A stretch of DNA of 64,000 nt from Luidia sarsii (taxonomy: Eukaryota > Echinodermata > Asteroidea > Paxillosida > Luidiidae): contig OX465103.1 of the NCBI GenBank assembly GCA_949987565.1, forward strand, positions 11,923,145 to 11,987,144. The letters are read 5' to 3'. Of the stretch, positions 45,126-56,964 are shown in pieces (within the stretch, counting starts at the first letter, position 1; each line of letters begins with the position of its first letter). The position numbers were made by a program, and so were the translations under genes. The notes beneath the pieces were generated by a model. That model worked only from the letters and a program-made list of their open reading frames with translations. It did no database searches and was not told the origin of the DNA.

Positions 45126-47049
45126 ATGCTTTTATGTTGTCTTCATGAACTTCACACTACACTACATATGAACACGTATAAAGCACAGACTAATTTATGG
45201 GCAAGTAGAAATCCATACTCGGGCAAGTGGTGAGCACAATGTAAGTGAAAGGGGGCAAAAAATGTATTTCAGGGCTTATGTGCTGATATGCGATATATGG
45301 TGTTCTGAGACCGGGTTAGCTAATGGACCAACATTTCAGCACCACAAACAAGACGAGAAATAATCCCAATGTTGATGGAGGGAAACTTAGCTTTTAGGGG
45401 AGAGCGAGAGGACTAGAGAGGGTAGGAAGGAGGGTGGAAAAGAGAGAAGGCAAGGGGTGTAGCACTGCCAGAGTTTGGCAGCTGATTTCCCCCTGAGGAT
45501 GGTAAAGGGAGAGAGGGGGGGGGGCATTTTTTTTAGGGCCGATGTGACCAGCCTGATAAACTACTGTAAAGGCATGGTACTCTGTACATGTATCTCGGCA
45601 GCCCATCATCTCTTGCCAAGTTGGTGCACTTTCTCCCCCCTGTGACATGATATGGGAGGTAGATTATGTGTGTGGGCACTGGGTAGTGAGTGAGTTACTC
45701 CTGAGTAGGAGTGGGTACACAACTACACGTATCAAAGAGTGAGGTAAACTACTGTAGATAACTGTGTACTGTATCCAAGACTGTATTCTAACACTGTGTT
45801 CCGATCACATTCCAGCTGCATCGGAGAGCCGTCAGAAAAACGCCATCAGGAATGGGCAAGAATCAGATTGAGGCGGGTCCAAAGTGTATTTTTGACCTAC
45901 ATGTATTGATAGTGTAATGAGGCATCTACCCCAAAAGTCATTTTCCAGTAAACTGCATCGAAAGTCAAAGTATCGTCAAAACGCATGTCAAAATCGGAAA
46001 GCTTACGTAATTTACCGGTACTACAGAGAATCATGTATCCGAACGAATTTTTCAACGAATGTCTGTAAATATTGAACATTTTGTGAATTCCTAAATGTGT
46101 CTGCACATACATTGCAAACACTGTCGGCATGTGTGGATGACTTCAAACTTTAGAGCCGTTTTTCTCAGATAAAGTGGCTTCCATGACTGCGCATTGGCTC
46201 GTCAAATTTCTCATGACTTTTATGACTTTGGAAATGCATGGAAATAATTCTTTTTAATCATTGGAAAGATAATGAGGAACTCTTTGCAGTGGTGGGAAAA
46301 TCTGTTAAAATCAAATTTGGGCGATAATCTTCAGTCACATTTATCTTGAAAATTCTTTATTCCAGTGGGTTCTATTTGATTTGTGTGGAGTCTGTATAAG
46401 TGTAAGGGGCCTAAAGAAGGAGTGCGATAGAGCCAGGCGCAACCCAAAATCTCGATCAATTCGACATTAGAGAGGAGAAAAAAACCACCCCCACCAAAAC
46501 ATCCCAACCCGAAATGCTTAGCATTCATGTCTCCTGATGACTGGGCTGGTACAGTAGCTCCCGGGGTCGCCGGGGGTTGCGACCTCGCGACCCCACCAAG
46601 TGGCTGGAGCACCATGGGAACACTTGATGAAAGGAGGCATTGGTACCACGGGGGGATGAAAAGGTGGTGGGACACCCTTTTTACCCCCGGCCCTGGACCG
46701 CAAGAGAACCCGGAGACGTCGCACGCAAGTCCCTGGAAACCTGCCATTTTGGCCACCCAAAGTGCTGAGCCTTCAACCAGTAGTCCCTTTCCTTCCTTCC
46801 AAATTTCTCTTGAAAAAAATCATGTACAGTACAGTTTAGGTCCTCATTTTGAAGCTTTAGGCTTCATATGAGTCAGGACTCCAAGGAGCCTGGTGAAACC
46901 AGTCTTCGACTGTGTTTCTCTTTTAATCTGCTCTATAGAAAGATCACCCAGTAGTCTTGAGATACCTATCCAGGGATCTCGATAGTATGGGACTCTAGGG
47001 ATAAAAAATAAACTAAGCTTGGTCAAATTTGTATTTTCCCTACGACATA
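45126..47049. other. intronic, gene-free
   Basis: I recognise no exon or named repeat; G-run near 45515. Confidence 0.45.
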
Positions 47050-47312
47050 TATGTGACCCGGCACAACGACATGAGGAATATCCCACTAAAACACTTTTTG
47101 AGTAAACAACGCCTGAAGTTAAAGTATCTTCACAATTCGAATACAAATCAATTTTCTTTTTTTTATATTTTCGGAAATTTTAAGTATTAGAGGATATTAT
47201 ATTGTGATATCATTTGAAAGCTAATGGTACATGTATACTCTTTCACATCTTTAGAAAACCTCAAAATCTCAAAAGTGGGGTTATTCCTCATTATGCTGTG
47301 CCGGGTCACATA
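47050..47312. mobile_element. MITE with TGTGACCCGGCACAA termini, copy 2
   Basis: TATGTGACCCGGCACAACGA at the left, GTGCCGGGTCACATA at the right. It is highly similar to 16737-16991 across the full length, with a few small indels, and here the terminal inverted repeats pair better than in copy 1. Confidence 0.85.
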
Positions 47313-47562
47313 TGAGCTATGTATTTCAGATACTGGACATTGATATAATCCCGTAGTGGTTGACTTTTTGTTATGCGCTCTAGATCAATATTAGCAAAGA
47401 AAAGGGCATGATTAATTTCACCTTCTACTAGTGATGGTTTCCTGTGGAATCCATCCTTGATCATTCGCCTTAGAAAACCAAACCATGCTGCAATTGGTAA
47501 TCAGCCACTCAAACAACAATGTGATTTAACTGCAATCTAATGCCCCCCAAAAAAACTTCCAA
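47313..47562. other. intronic, gene-free
   Basis: Nothing recognisable. Confidence 0.45.
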
Positions 47563-47766
47563 AATAAAAAAACGCAGTGGCTGTTGTTACGGCAGTCGTC
47601 CGTGTGGTTCCGTGACTTAACAGTATTTGTCAGGATGTTTAGCTCTTGGAACCAGACTATCAGCTAATAGACTGGTTCAACCAGCCTGCAATGCTGACAA
47701 AATACAATCAAGTCAGGGAACCACACGGACGACTGCCGTAACAACAGCCACTGTGAATAAAAAAAC
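47563..47766. mobile_element. foldback MITE with 43-bp arms and 11-bp flanking repeat
   Basis: Arms 47575-47617 and 47711-47753 are inverted copies with one mismatch in 43 (starting CAGTGGCTGTTGTTACGGCA). They are flanked by the direct repeat AATAAAAAAAC at 47563-47573 and 47756-47766. A duplication of 9-11 bp would fit a Mutator-like insertion, although the A-rich repeat could be coincidental. Confidence 0.8.
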
Positions 47767-48061
47767 ACAACCCTTGATTTCATCTGGCATAACCACTTTC
47801 ACACCAAGGCCACTTTTGAGTGACCATGACCAGCACACACATTTATTTTTTTTTTTTTTACTTTCCATTTTAAAAACTGGCTAAACAATTGGGAACAATG
47901 TGCATGTACATGTGTACTATATTGAAATCAATCATTGAGTAAACTATGTGTACAAGCGAGTCAAATCTAACACAATGTGATGTCTGTGTGGCTTTTGTCA
48001 TGCTATATTGTTTTGTGGAAGGCAGAAAAGAGCCTTTGTTTTACACTTGGACAAAAGAAGT

Positions 48062-48143
48062 GCCAGCATTCGGAGGGCCTGGCACATATGGTAGCAACAC
48101 CACCAGCACTCCGAATTCGGGCATCTCAGTGCGAAGTGGTTAA
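48062..48143 (+). repeat. piggyBac-type terminus with TTAA
   Basis: Ends GCGAAGTGGTTAA, identical over 13 bases to the right end of the full piggyBac element. Inside it lies CACCAGCACTCCGAATTCGG. It is the mirror image of 42960-43035. Confidence 0.75.
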
Positions 48144-48409
48144 TGTACATGTACCATGGTACCACCTAAGGTATCCAGGATTTAGGTGGAGCCCTTCCCA
48201 AATAAGGTAGGATGTACTGTAACTTATCGATTTTCACTTTTCCGTAGCCCAGATATCAGAACAATGCTTTGCCCAGCTGGTCCAAAGTTGATTTATGATT
48301 ACCGGTACTGATGAAATGAAACCCAACAATTTGGCAAAACTGCTGACTAAAAATGGCTCAAAATATGCCACTAATCAAATATCTAGTTGGGAATTGTTGC
48401 TGCAATCAA
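48144..48409. other. intronic, gene-free
   Basis: Nothing recognisable. Confidence 0.45.
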
Positions 48410-48495
48410 GGCAGGACCTTTCTCAGTGACAGAAGTGAAGGCCGAACTTCTGCCAAGCTTTGAACGGTCCTGCCAGGATCGAAACTTCAGGAGTC
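48410..48495. repeat. GATCGAAAC-type inverted fragment
   Basis: GGCAGGACCTTTCTCAG on the left and CGGTCCTGCCAGGATCGAAA on the right form imperfect inverted arms related to 52338-52448. Confidence 0.5.
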
Positions 48496-48662
48496 CGCTA
48501 AATTGCTTGGAATGTATCGGACCCTAAACATTATTCGCACTTGGACCAGATGGTGGGAATGTTAGTGACCAGCAATCCATCAATGCTGATGTTTACGTCT
48601 CCCTCAGCCCAGCTAAAAAATTTTTAATGATGCCATCTTTTTAGCCTGGGTGTTGTTGTTTT

Positions 48663-48693
<31 letters not shown>

Positions 48694-48931
48694 AAAGATG
48701 ACGTGGGGACCAGTTACAAGGCTGAAATTAAGACAAGCTGCCATCGAGTCTTTAGCTGTTTGATTCCCCGGACCGATTCAGGTATTTTTATGCCCCCTCA
48801 TAAAAAACGACAAAAGAGGGAACATGCAGTGGATGAAATTTGGTCTCACTTTGCCCAGACAGAGTGGCACGAACTTGACCCCTCCCCCCAAAAGAAAAAA
48901 AACCTGTGTGAGGATAGAGAGGAGAAGAGGT
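48496..48931. other. intronic, poly-T rich, gene-free
   Basis: T-rich homopolymer at about 48655-48695; otherwise nothing recognisable. Confidence 0.45.
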
Positions 48932-49037
48932 GAGGGGAGGGGAGGGGAGGGGAGGGGAGGGGAGGGGAGGGGAGGGGAGGGGAGGGGAGGGGAGAGGAGG
49001 GGAGGGGAGGGGAGGGGAGGGGAGGGGAGGGGAGGGA
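48932..49037. repeat. (GGGGA)n pentanucleotide array
   Basis: About 21 near-perfect GGGGA units. Frames through it are artefacts. Confidence 0.97.
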
Positions 49038-49883
49038 CATTTGCTGGAACCTTCTTCGCTGGCTTGGGGTATTAAGGGAAGAGGGGGAAGGGGGGAGGAT
49101 CAACTGGGATCAGATTAAGCTTAGCTGGCTGAGGGTAAGTTTGGGGGTGACAGAGGCAGAGGCAATGATACCCTCAAATCAAGCCACGTCACTCAATAGT
49201 CAATACCTTGATTTATTCAACAAAATAATTCCCCCCCCCCCCTAAACTTGGAATTCCTATGTCTTGGCCAAGGGCTTGTTTTTCAAAACTCATAAAAAAA
49301 ATCATAAAAAAAAAAATCAGGCCAGTCAAGGTGTTTCTCAAATACCTCAGTCTTGTAAATGACTTCTTTATTTCTGCTATCAAGTTTCCTCCATGAAAAA
49401 CAAACAGCTGGGCTTACTGAAATGTAACCCTCACTTGTTCTCTTCTATCCCCCTTTTTTTCAAGCACGAAGAAGACAAATCGAGGCATCAAGAGAAACTC
49501 TGCAGGAAGTGGTTTTGGCAAAGCCAAAGAGCTCCAATTTTAATAAAGACATGTTTCTGTCCATTTTTTTGTTATGGGAGGATCTGGTTTCTGTCACCTT
49601 TTCGAGATGGCTCGCCTGAGGTTTGCCACCTGGGTATTTACGACAGTTTACGGAGGTTCTGCAAATTTGCAAACATTTTTTCCAAACCGCCAGCCAAGAG
49701 GGAGGCAATGCAGAAAAGGAAAGGGGGAAAAAATGACAGTGATTTACAAGGTGGTTTAAGAGAATCATGTTGTGAGGTCAGACTCAGTCTACCATCGGGG
49801 ACCCATTTCAAAAGCACTAAAAATTTGCTTCAAGTCCAGTTTCCATCGAAAAGTTCAACTTGCTTTTTCGTCGGTTGCGTGGC
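49038..49883. other. intronic, gene-free
   Basis: A plus-strand frame spans 49393-49905 (170 codons) but shows no recognisable domain and overlaps a dispersed repeat at its end, so I do not call it. Confidence 0.4.
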
Positions 49884-50140
49884 CGAAGGGCATGCCAGAC
49901 GCTAAAATCACTTTATGCCCTTCTGCAGGGAACAAATTACGTCTGGTCCGTTTAATGGCTTTTTACAATTATTTTTTTTACTTCATCATGATATAAAATG
50001 TGAACACAGATTATGGATAGGATTGAAGTGCCTACAAAATGGAAAAAGATAATGAGTAGGGGCCTAATAAAAACAATGACCTTAGCAACGTTCTTTTGCC
50101 CTTATGCCCTCCTGCAAAGCACCCGACGATTTAGGCTAAG
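49884..50140 (+). repeat. dispersed repeat, inverted relative to 20925-21172
   Basis: GACGCTAAAATCACTTTATG, TCTGGTCCGTTTAATGGC, ACTTCATCATGA, ATGGATAGGATTGA and CACCCGACGATTTAGG match the reverse complement of the 21-kb copy. Confidence 0.75.
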
Positions 50141-50908
50141 CAGCCTAAATGTGTCTCCGCTTCTCTGTGTTTTTGTGCTTACCGGTAATCACTCGCTTTT
50201 GTTTAACAGTATACCCATCTTATATATGATGTCTTTCATTGTGTGACTTAATTCCACATTGAAGTTTAAAAGTCACTAGAATTTGTAAATCCTCGGTGGC
50301 AGAATGCAGGAGAAAGGCAGCAACAAGCCCATGACTTAACTGGTTGGATTACCGGTATTGACTTTACACACGGAACATGTATGCCTACTGTACGTACGCA
50401 TGTACATATTCAAACCAGGTCTCCATTTTCGAACCTACTGTTCACGCGCCTATTCCCGGCAAAGAATTTGCTACGGCTCCCCCCCCCCCTCTCTCTAAAA
50501 TCCCCTTCGACAGCACCCCTCCCTTTCCACCTCCCCCCTCCGAAAAGTGATAGGGACACCCGAGAGGTATCTGGAAGATTCGGCTGCCCCGGTTTATTGG
50601 CCTCCGAGGACCTATAAGGGCTGCACTTGTCCTCACCCCGGGGTGTTTTACAACAGGGGGCCCTGAGGGACTTCAGGCTGGCTGACGGGTGGTAGCGGGG
50701 GCCAATTTTTGTGTTTCCCCCCAACGAGCATACAATGTGAATGCCAAGTTTAGAAATCAGGACCGATGTGTACGTGCACACTGTACACGTACTGTACATC
50801 TGCATGTGAGCTTGAGGAGTGGAAGTGGGTCAAACAGCCAAGCCGGCTGGCCAAGGAGAGAGGAAGCCTTGGTCCAGGTGTTCTGAAGCCCAGCTTGCAC
50901 TGGACTTA
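50141..50908. other. intronic, gene-free
   Basis: C-run near 50480; ACATGTAC-like words near 50770. Nothing else. Confidence 0.45.
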
Positions 50909-51371
50909 TAAGCCCTTACACAACATTGGTCGAGGTCAAAGAATTATAGCATCCATACGTTGTCTGATCCAACATATGCATGAAATAGCACACCTGTGAA
51001 AATTTTAGCTCAATCCGCCAACCGAGTCTCGAGAAAATCGTGAAAACCGCTTCATTTGTTTCGTGACAATGCAGCATTCAATGTTGTACTGTTCCAAAAA
51101 ATTACTGACGACTGTTTCAAGATTTACTTGCAATTTTGCGGTTTAAACGCAGTGTGGCGCTATTGAAAATTCGGCTAGGTGCATTTTATGATCCTTTTGA
51201 AGCTGACACAGTTTGATGAAAAAATGAGCCAGTTTTTCACCATTTTCTCGTGACATGGATGACGGATTGAGCTGAAACTTTCACAGGTGTGTCCTATCAT
51301 GCATATGCTGGATTAGACAAAGTATGGACGCGGTTTCTAAGACCTTTACCAATGGTGTGTCTGGGGCTTTA
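50909..51371. mobile_element. long imperfect palindromic element
   Basis: The ends read TAAGCCCTTACACAACATTGG and, inverted, TAAAGCCCCAGACACACCATTGG-like sequence. Inner inverted arms include CACCTGTGAAAATTTTAGCTCAATCCG against GGATTGAGCTGAAACTTTCACAGGTG (each imperfect) and ATATGCATGAAATAG against CTATCATGCATAT. The termini resemble those of 60024-60338 (CATTGGT..AGGTC), suggesting one superfamily. Noncoding. Confidence 0.75.
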
Positions 51372-52337
51372 AGACAAGAAATTGGGGAGTTCATCCTGAG
51401 ACGATGGTTAAGGGCCTTGTCTCACTAGAGCTGGAGGCTGCTGGGGACAGCAGTCTCCTTAAGACGAACAGAGCATACATGTACGTTGAGTTCTTCCGAG
51501 TGATGGGGGAAGTAACCAGTGGGCTCATAACCGAGAGGAGAATTCCATGAGTCATTCACACTCGACTTAAAAATGGGTGAAGTAACCATCATCTCAGGGG
51601 AATTTTAACCCCCCCCCCAAAAAAAGTCCAGTGTGAACGCAATTAAATTACCTCCCTCGGATCTACCCCAGCCAGCCTGGTTCACTTGGGGTATTACATT
51701 AACCCAGGTTTACCCAGGTCTACCCTAGGAAGATGCACACATACAACATTTAGTGGAGTGGGCTAATCCACAAACCAGGCTGGCAGCTGAAAACCTCACT
51801 GTCCTGAACATGGCTTCTATGCATGTCAGACATGACAAGAGTTGACTACTGTACATGTACACAATGTACCATGTGTACGTCCCTGCACAAGAGTCACAGA
51901 TACAGAACCTGTCAGAACTACATGTACAGTACATGCACACGTACGTGTACAGTTGTACATGTACCTACATGTACAGTACATGTAACACCGGTTCCCTTCT
52001 GACCTGCAAGCACTTTGGCAGTGGTGATAAGGAGGGCTAGCAGCTGGTACTCCGGTTTGCGTCAAACTGTCATACCCATAACCCAATGTACATGTAAAGC
52101 ACTAATGAACATGAACATTGTACCTCCCCCTCTGGAAAAAAAAAATAAAAAAATAAACCTCATCTTAATCGTAATCCTTTGCACTCCCTGGCTAGTCATA
52201 ACTTCTGGAATATTTTTCTGTTTTGTTGAGTGAAGGGTCTGAGTCTGTGGTCTCAGCTGATTTATAACGAAATACCCTGATGCAAACATGTTGCAATCTG
52301 CTAACTACATGTACACGTTGGGTGATCAAAAATACAC
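51372..52337. other. intronic, with ACATGTAC cluster
   Basis: Self-complementary ACATGTAC blocks at about 51850-51985. No exon recognised. Confidence 0.45.
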
Positions 52338-52448
52338 AAATCTCAAAAAATTTACAGGCCTGACATTTTGATCCCGGCAGGACCTTCCCCGCCGTGCAGA
52401 GGGGTGGTGCTAGGATCAAAACGTCAGGCCCTCTCAATTTTTGAGATG
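52338..52448. repeat. inverted-repeat fragment (GATCAAAACGTCAGGCC family)
   Basis: Left arm AATCTCAAAAAATTTACAGG...GATCCCGGCAGGACC; right arm GCTAGGATCAAAACGTCAGG...TTTTTGAGAT; loop about 20 bp. A single-sided copy lies at 52906-52958. Confidence 0.65.
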
Positions 52449-52905
52449 TGATTTATAAAGAGGTTGCTATTTGTGCTTGGTAAAAACAGTCCTTCAGCCA
52501 AACATCCCAGGAACAAAAAAGCGGTGCAGAAACACGCGACACCTAAAACAATTACAATAATAATAGGATTTTGTAGAGTGCCATTCCATCTAGATCATGG
52601 CACTAAGCAACACAAGATAATTAGAAACGTAGACATATCAAAGGGAAACAGGATACAAGTAGGTTTTCATGTGCTTTTTGAACGATGAAATTGTGTCCAC
52701 TGTCCAGCGATCTGATGTACAATATGTATTAGATTCTGGGTTGCCTTTGGAGAATTTTAAAACAGTTTGCAATTAGCCAGCTAACTTACAATGTAGTCAC
52801 AAAATTTCCCCTTTTTGACTACTGTTTTAACAAAATCAATGCCAGCGAATGGGACACATGTACAAGGACTGGCTTTTTACACCACTGAAGATAACGCCTA
52901 AGTTG

Positions 52906-52958
52906 AGAAAGGTCCTGCTAGGATCGAAACGTCAGGCCCTCTAATTTTTGAGATTCAC
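52906..52958 (+). repeat. GATCGAAACGTCAGGCC-family fragment
   Basis: AAGGTCCTGCTAGGATCGAA then ACGTCAGGCCCTCTAATTTT. It matches one arm of 52338-52448 and the reverse complement of 15482-15536. Confidence 0.6.
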
Positions 52959-54156
52959 TGAAGATAACTACAGGAGCTCTACATCTACAAAACTGTCAGC
53001 AAAATGTTATTTATGCAGATGACCTGTCTTGAAAGCAGTCATGTGGAACACTTTTGTGTTGCATTTTAACACAGGTAAGAATGTAGGCCTATAGTGTCAA
53101 TGAACCAAGCTGGTTATTAGTATTACACATGTGCATATTACAGGACAATTTTGTAGACTTTTCTGATTGTGACCCGTGTATGGTCTGAAAGCAGTGTGAA
53201 CTGATCAAAAAATTACATGGGTCAAAGCTTGAACATGTACATGTGTAGTCTGACAGCTGTTTTTGTGCAGTGCAGTGTGAACGTGCAGCATGATTGACCT
53301 ACTGTAGGTGTTGAACATTTGGACAGGGTGGACCAGTGTGAGTTTCAACCCGTGCCAAAGGTACTGCAGTGTGAAAGGGCCTTGAGTGGACAGGATAGCG
53401 CTGTGTCTTAGTTATTCCCAATACAGAACGGACACCAACAACACCAGTAGCCACCAAAACACCCCAGCATCCCCCTGGGTGGGCATTTACATGTAGGGCC
53501 GGTTTTTGAAGGGGTCGAGGCAGAGCCCTATTGCCTCACTGTGTGACACTGATTGGCACCAGCTGAAAGCACACGGCAACACTGCGGGGTACCGGGCTGC
53601 TAATGCAGCAACGTGTCCACTTTAAGTGATGGGCCGGGAAGGGCAAGGAAGGGGGGGGGGGGGTTGAAAAGGTGAGGAGAGGAAGTTGTCACTAACTTGC
53701 CATCAGCTACAAGCATGCTGCTTGTGCAAGTACCGGTAGGCAGGCACAGTGTCCTGTGCATCCACATTTGTGTCCGAGGTTCAATTCTCACTTATGGCCT
53801 CACACAGGCATGGATTTATTTTGTAGAAAGCACACCAGTCATTATACATGTATCTGATAGTGATAACTTTGTGGAGTGTTCGTGAAACCATACAATGCCC
53901 CTCCTACCACTTGAAGCTGAAAAGAGCACCGTCACCATCTTGCCAGCGATTCCATCAAGCATCTGAGAAGCCGTTTCATGTACAGTACATGTACATTGTA
54001 CATGTACATGTAGCTTGACAGACTATTCACTGATACTTTAAGCAAGAGGCTTTTGAAGTCAGGAAACAATCAATGATCGACATTGTTCTGACTACTTTAA
54101 AGCAATCATTTCGATGAAAACTAGGGGAAGGTGTGATCCCTGGATCTAATATACAT
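52959..54156. other. intronic, gene-free
   Basis: G-run near 53652, ACATGTAC block near 53979-54011; no exon recognised. Confidence 0.45.
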
Positions 54157-54345
54157 GTATAATGGCAGTTAATGGTTGAATGCTTCTGACTGGTGCCCCC
54201 ACCCCGGCAAAGACTGGGCGACTATTTGGGGAGGCTACCATCTAAGGGCTGGATAGCTCAGATGGTAAGAGCAGAGCACTGATATCACAAAACTGGAGGT
54301 ACCGGGGGGTCTTGGGTACAAGTCCCGGTCCAGTCAAAGTTTTCT
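54157..54345 (+). repeat. tRNA-derived SINE, best copy
   Basis: AATGGCAGTTAATGGTTGAA and TGGTGCCCCCACC lead into a tRNA-like head GGGCTGGATAGCTCAGATGG...AGAGCACTG and TTGGGTACAAGTCCCGGTCC (B-box-like). AAAGTTTTC follows. Fragments recur at 15630-15730 (minus), 32830-32935, 35569, 43697 and 54690-54790. Confidence 0.75.
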
Positions 54346-54689
54346 TTTAATACCATTTTTCATTTTTCAATTGTTCAAAAGTTTTTCCTTTTTATGATTT
54401 TCTTTCAAACATACTCTGATGTAAAATCAGTGAAGAAAACATTTCACTGGACTGGGACTTGAACCTGTCCACATAAATTTTCTTTGCCATTTTAGAATAT
54501 TGTTTTAAAGATTCCCTGTCCGTTTTCCTCTTACTTGTTTTGATTGAAATTGAAAAAAAAAAAAACAGCATCCACTCTGTGTTATGCCTGAATTTCTGAG
54601 GACGGGTTCACAACAAATGGTTGTTTGCATCTGAATGAAAAGTGTGCATGTAATGTATGTATGGGGGAGGGGATTATCCCTGGAGATAT
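54346..54689 (-). repeat. intronic stretch with reverse SINE tail
   Basis: On the minus strand at about 54478-54449, GGACAGGTTCAAGTCCCAGTC is a B-box-like SINE tail facing the plus-strand SINE. The rest is unremarkable. Confidence 0.5.
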
Positions 54690-54790
54690 AAGGCCGTTAA
54701 TGGCTAAAAATATGCTTCTGGCTGGCGCCCCCACACAGCAAAATATACATGTAGGCCATTTGGCTCAAGGCCGGGTCCAGTCAAATTGTC
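54690..54790 (+). repeat. SINE fragment lacking the tRNA-like core
   Basis: GGCCGTTAATGGCTAAAAAT and CTGGCGCCCCCAC match the 54157 copy, then jump to GGCCGGGTCCAGTCAAAT, so the tRNA-like middle is deleted. Confidence 0.55.
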
Positions 54791-55199
54791 TAAACCATTT
54801 TTCAAAAGTGAATTAAGATGCCATGTGCATGTAGGTCAAGGCAACACTCCTGTCCAGGCCATTTCTCCAGCAAATTTCCTTTCATGATGTTTTTTTTTTT
54901 TCACAACTGCTCAGATATCCATTCCCAAGGCCAATTATCTACAGTATGTAGGCCTTCTGTTTTGACATGCATTTCTGGTGCGTGTCCCACAACCATTAGG
55001 TGGCTGGTCTGATTCAGCATTTCAGAGGGCTCACAGTAGCCCCTAATAAAAAAGGACCCTCCTGACATTGAGGTAGCTCCTTTGGACCAATAAGCCATCA
55101 GGCCTTAATGGGAGTGGACAGGGGCCAGCTGTAGCCCAGGCAGGGGTCAAGGTGGATAGGTCACTGGGCCTTCCCAAAGTGCACGGCCGGTCAGGAGTT
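54791..55199. other. intronic, gene-free
   Basis: Nothing recognisable. Confidence 0.45.
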
Positions 55200-55505
55200 A
55201 CAGGTACATGTACATGTACCTCTTGAAGTGGTCATTTTCAAACACCGGGGTACATGAACTACTGGACAGTGTACAGTGTAGTACTGCATATCATGTACAT
55301 GTACATGCACAGTACATGTACACGTACCGTACATGTACATGTACATTGTACATGTACATTATCCATGTACATAATATACCCTGGTACATTATACAGATAC
55401 ATGTACATGTACATGTACAGTACATACATGTTGTACATTGTACACATGTACATGTACGGTACAAGTTCATGTACATTCGCACATACATGTACATGTACAT
55501 GTACT
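55200..55505. repeat. ACATGTAC self-complementary array
   Basis: Densest block of (TACATG)n, GTACATGTACAT and variants in the window. The same reading appears on both strands. Confidence 0.93.
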
Positions 55506-56964
55506 ATAGCTATCCCTACAGATAACGAGGGGTCACTTCCCTATCAGTGGCTGAACCACTGAGGTCTTTCCAGATGCAACTGACTCACAAGTGGTTTTTA
55601 GCCTGGGTGGGTTTTTTTTTTTTTTCAGATCCCTCTTGAACTATTTCATCCCACTGACACATCCCCAGCAATCTGACATATCCGTGAGAGAGCACAGATG
55701 GGGACCTGCCCATGACACCGGCCATGGTACAGCCTTCCCAAGACTTTAACCGCCATCCATTAAGGCTAACATGTACAGTGTAGATAGAGTGCCAGGGACA
55801 GAGATATTGACTCTACCCCGGTTTCTCCTCGCAAGGTCCCTAACCTGGTCCCCGGTCCCTTCAGCGCAAACATTTTTCCTGAGCACGAAAAGTTTTCCAC
55901 CATTAAACTGGAAAGTGTACTAGGCCTTTAGTGGGTGTTGTATGGTTTTGACTAGGATTTTCCTATTTTCAACTGTTAATCACACAGTGCTGCACACATT
56001 GTAAAGTTTACATGTACATGTATGTGCATGTATGATTCTGTAGTGGCTACTGTGCAGCTATACAAACAGCACATTGAAGATGCAATCTGTCTGACATTTT
56101 CCAACTGCAGGTTTCCCAACGAGGAAAAAAGAAAAATCATTGAAAACATTTCGGGGGTGATTTACATGGAGCTACCTGGGTGCCCCAACCTCTGAGTAAC
56201 CCCTCAACCTCTTTCCCTCCTTTTCCTCGCCACTCCCGTCACCTCCGGCCTCCACCCCTCCTCCCCCGCCGGGCAAAACAATTTAAGACGCATCAGGAAA
56301 CTCCCGACCGATTTTTGGTTTTCTTCTTTCTCTGCGACAATCCCCATCCAGCTTCCCTCCCGAGGCGGTGGTTGCCCTGAGACTGGTGCCCTGTTTCCCA
56401 CTGGGATCTATTTTCATGGGATCGTCCCCCCTGTGAATGATGGGTACCAGACACGGCGATGACAGCTTTATTCTTCAACTTGCTCTAAAATGATTCTGTT
56501 TATCTTTTGTTTCTTCTATCAGTCTTTCATTCTTTTTCCTTTTTTTTTTGTTGGGGGGGGGGGGTCAGAAAGGCTTCTGACTTGCCGTGCATTCACATCC
56601 CCTTGAAATATTATTGATTGCCAGAGGGGAATGTGAACATGATGCATTGAAGTTGAGCGGTGGGTACTGTTCAGAATCTGCCAGCACTGTAAATCAACTC
56701 TGTGGAAATTTGGACCAAGTCACATTATTTCTTATAGGCACCACGCACATAAGTCAATCATGTTTCAGAAGGACACTTTGGGATTGAAATCGATGGTGCA
56801 CATGCACCCGAACTGCCACCGACCGGAAATCTGGAAACAGGAAGACATGGCTAAACCGGGATTATGGTAATCAGTCCTACCAGCTCACTAACAAAGAATA
56901 TGGCTAATGGCTATGGCATTCTGGAAGTTTGGGGCTAGGCTGGGCTTGGCTGGGCTGTACCGGT
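55506..56964. other. intronic, gene-free
   Basis: Homopolymers near 55611 and 56551; no exon recognised. Confidence 0.45.

Noticed and set aside
49393..49905. 170-codon plus-strand frame
   Set aside because: There is no recognisable domain, it overlaps a dispersed repeat at its 3' end, and composition resembles noncoding neighbours.
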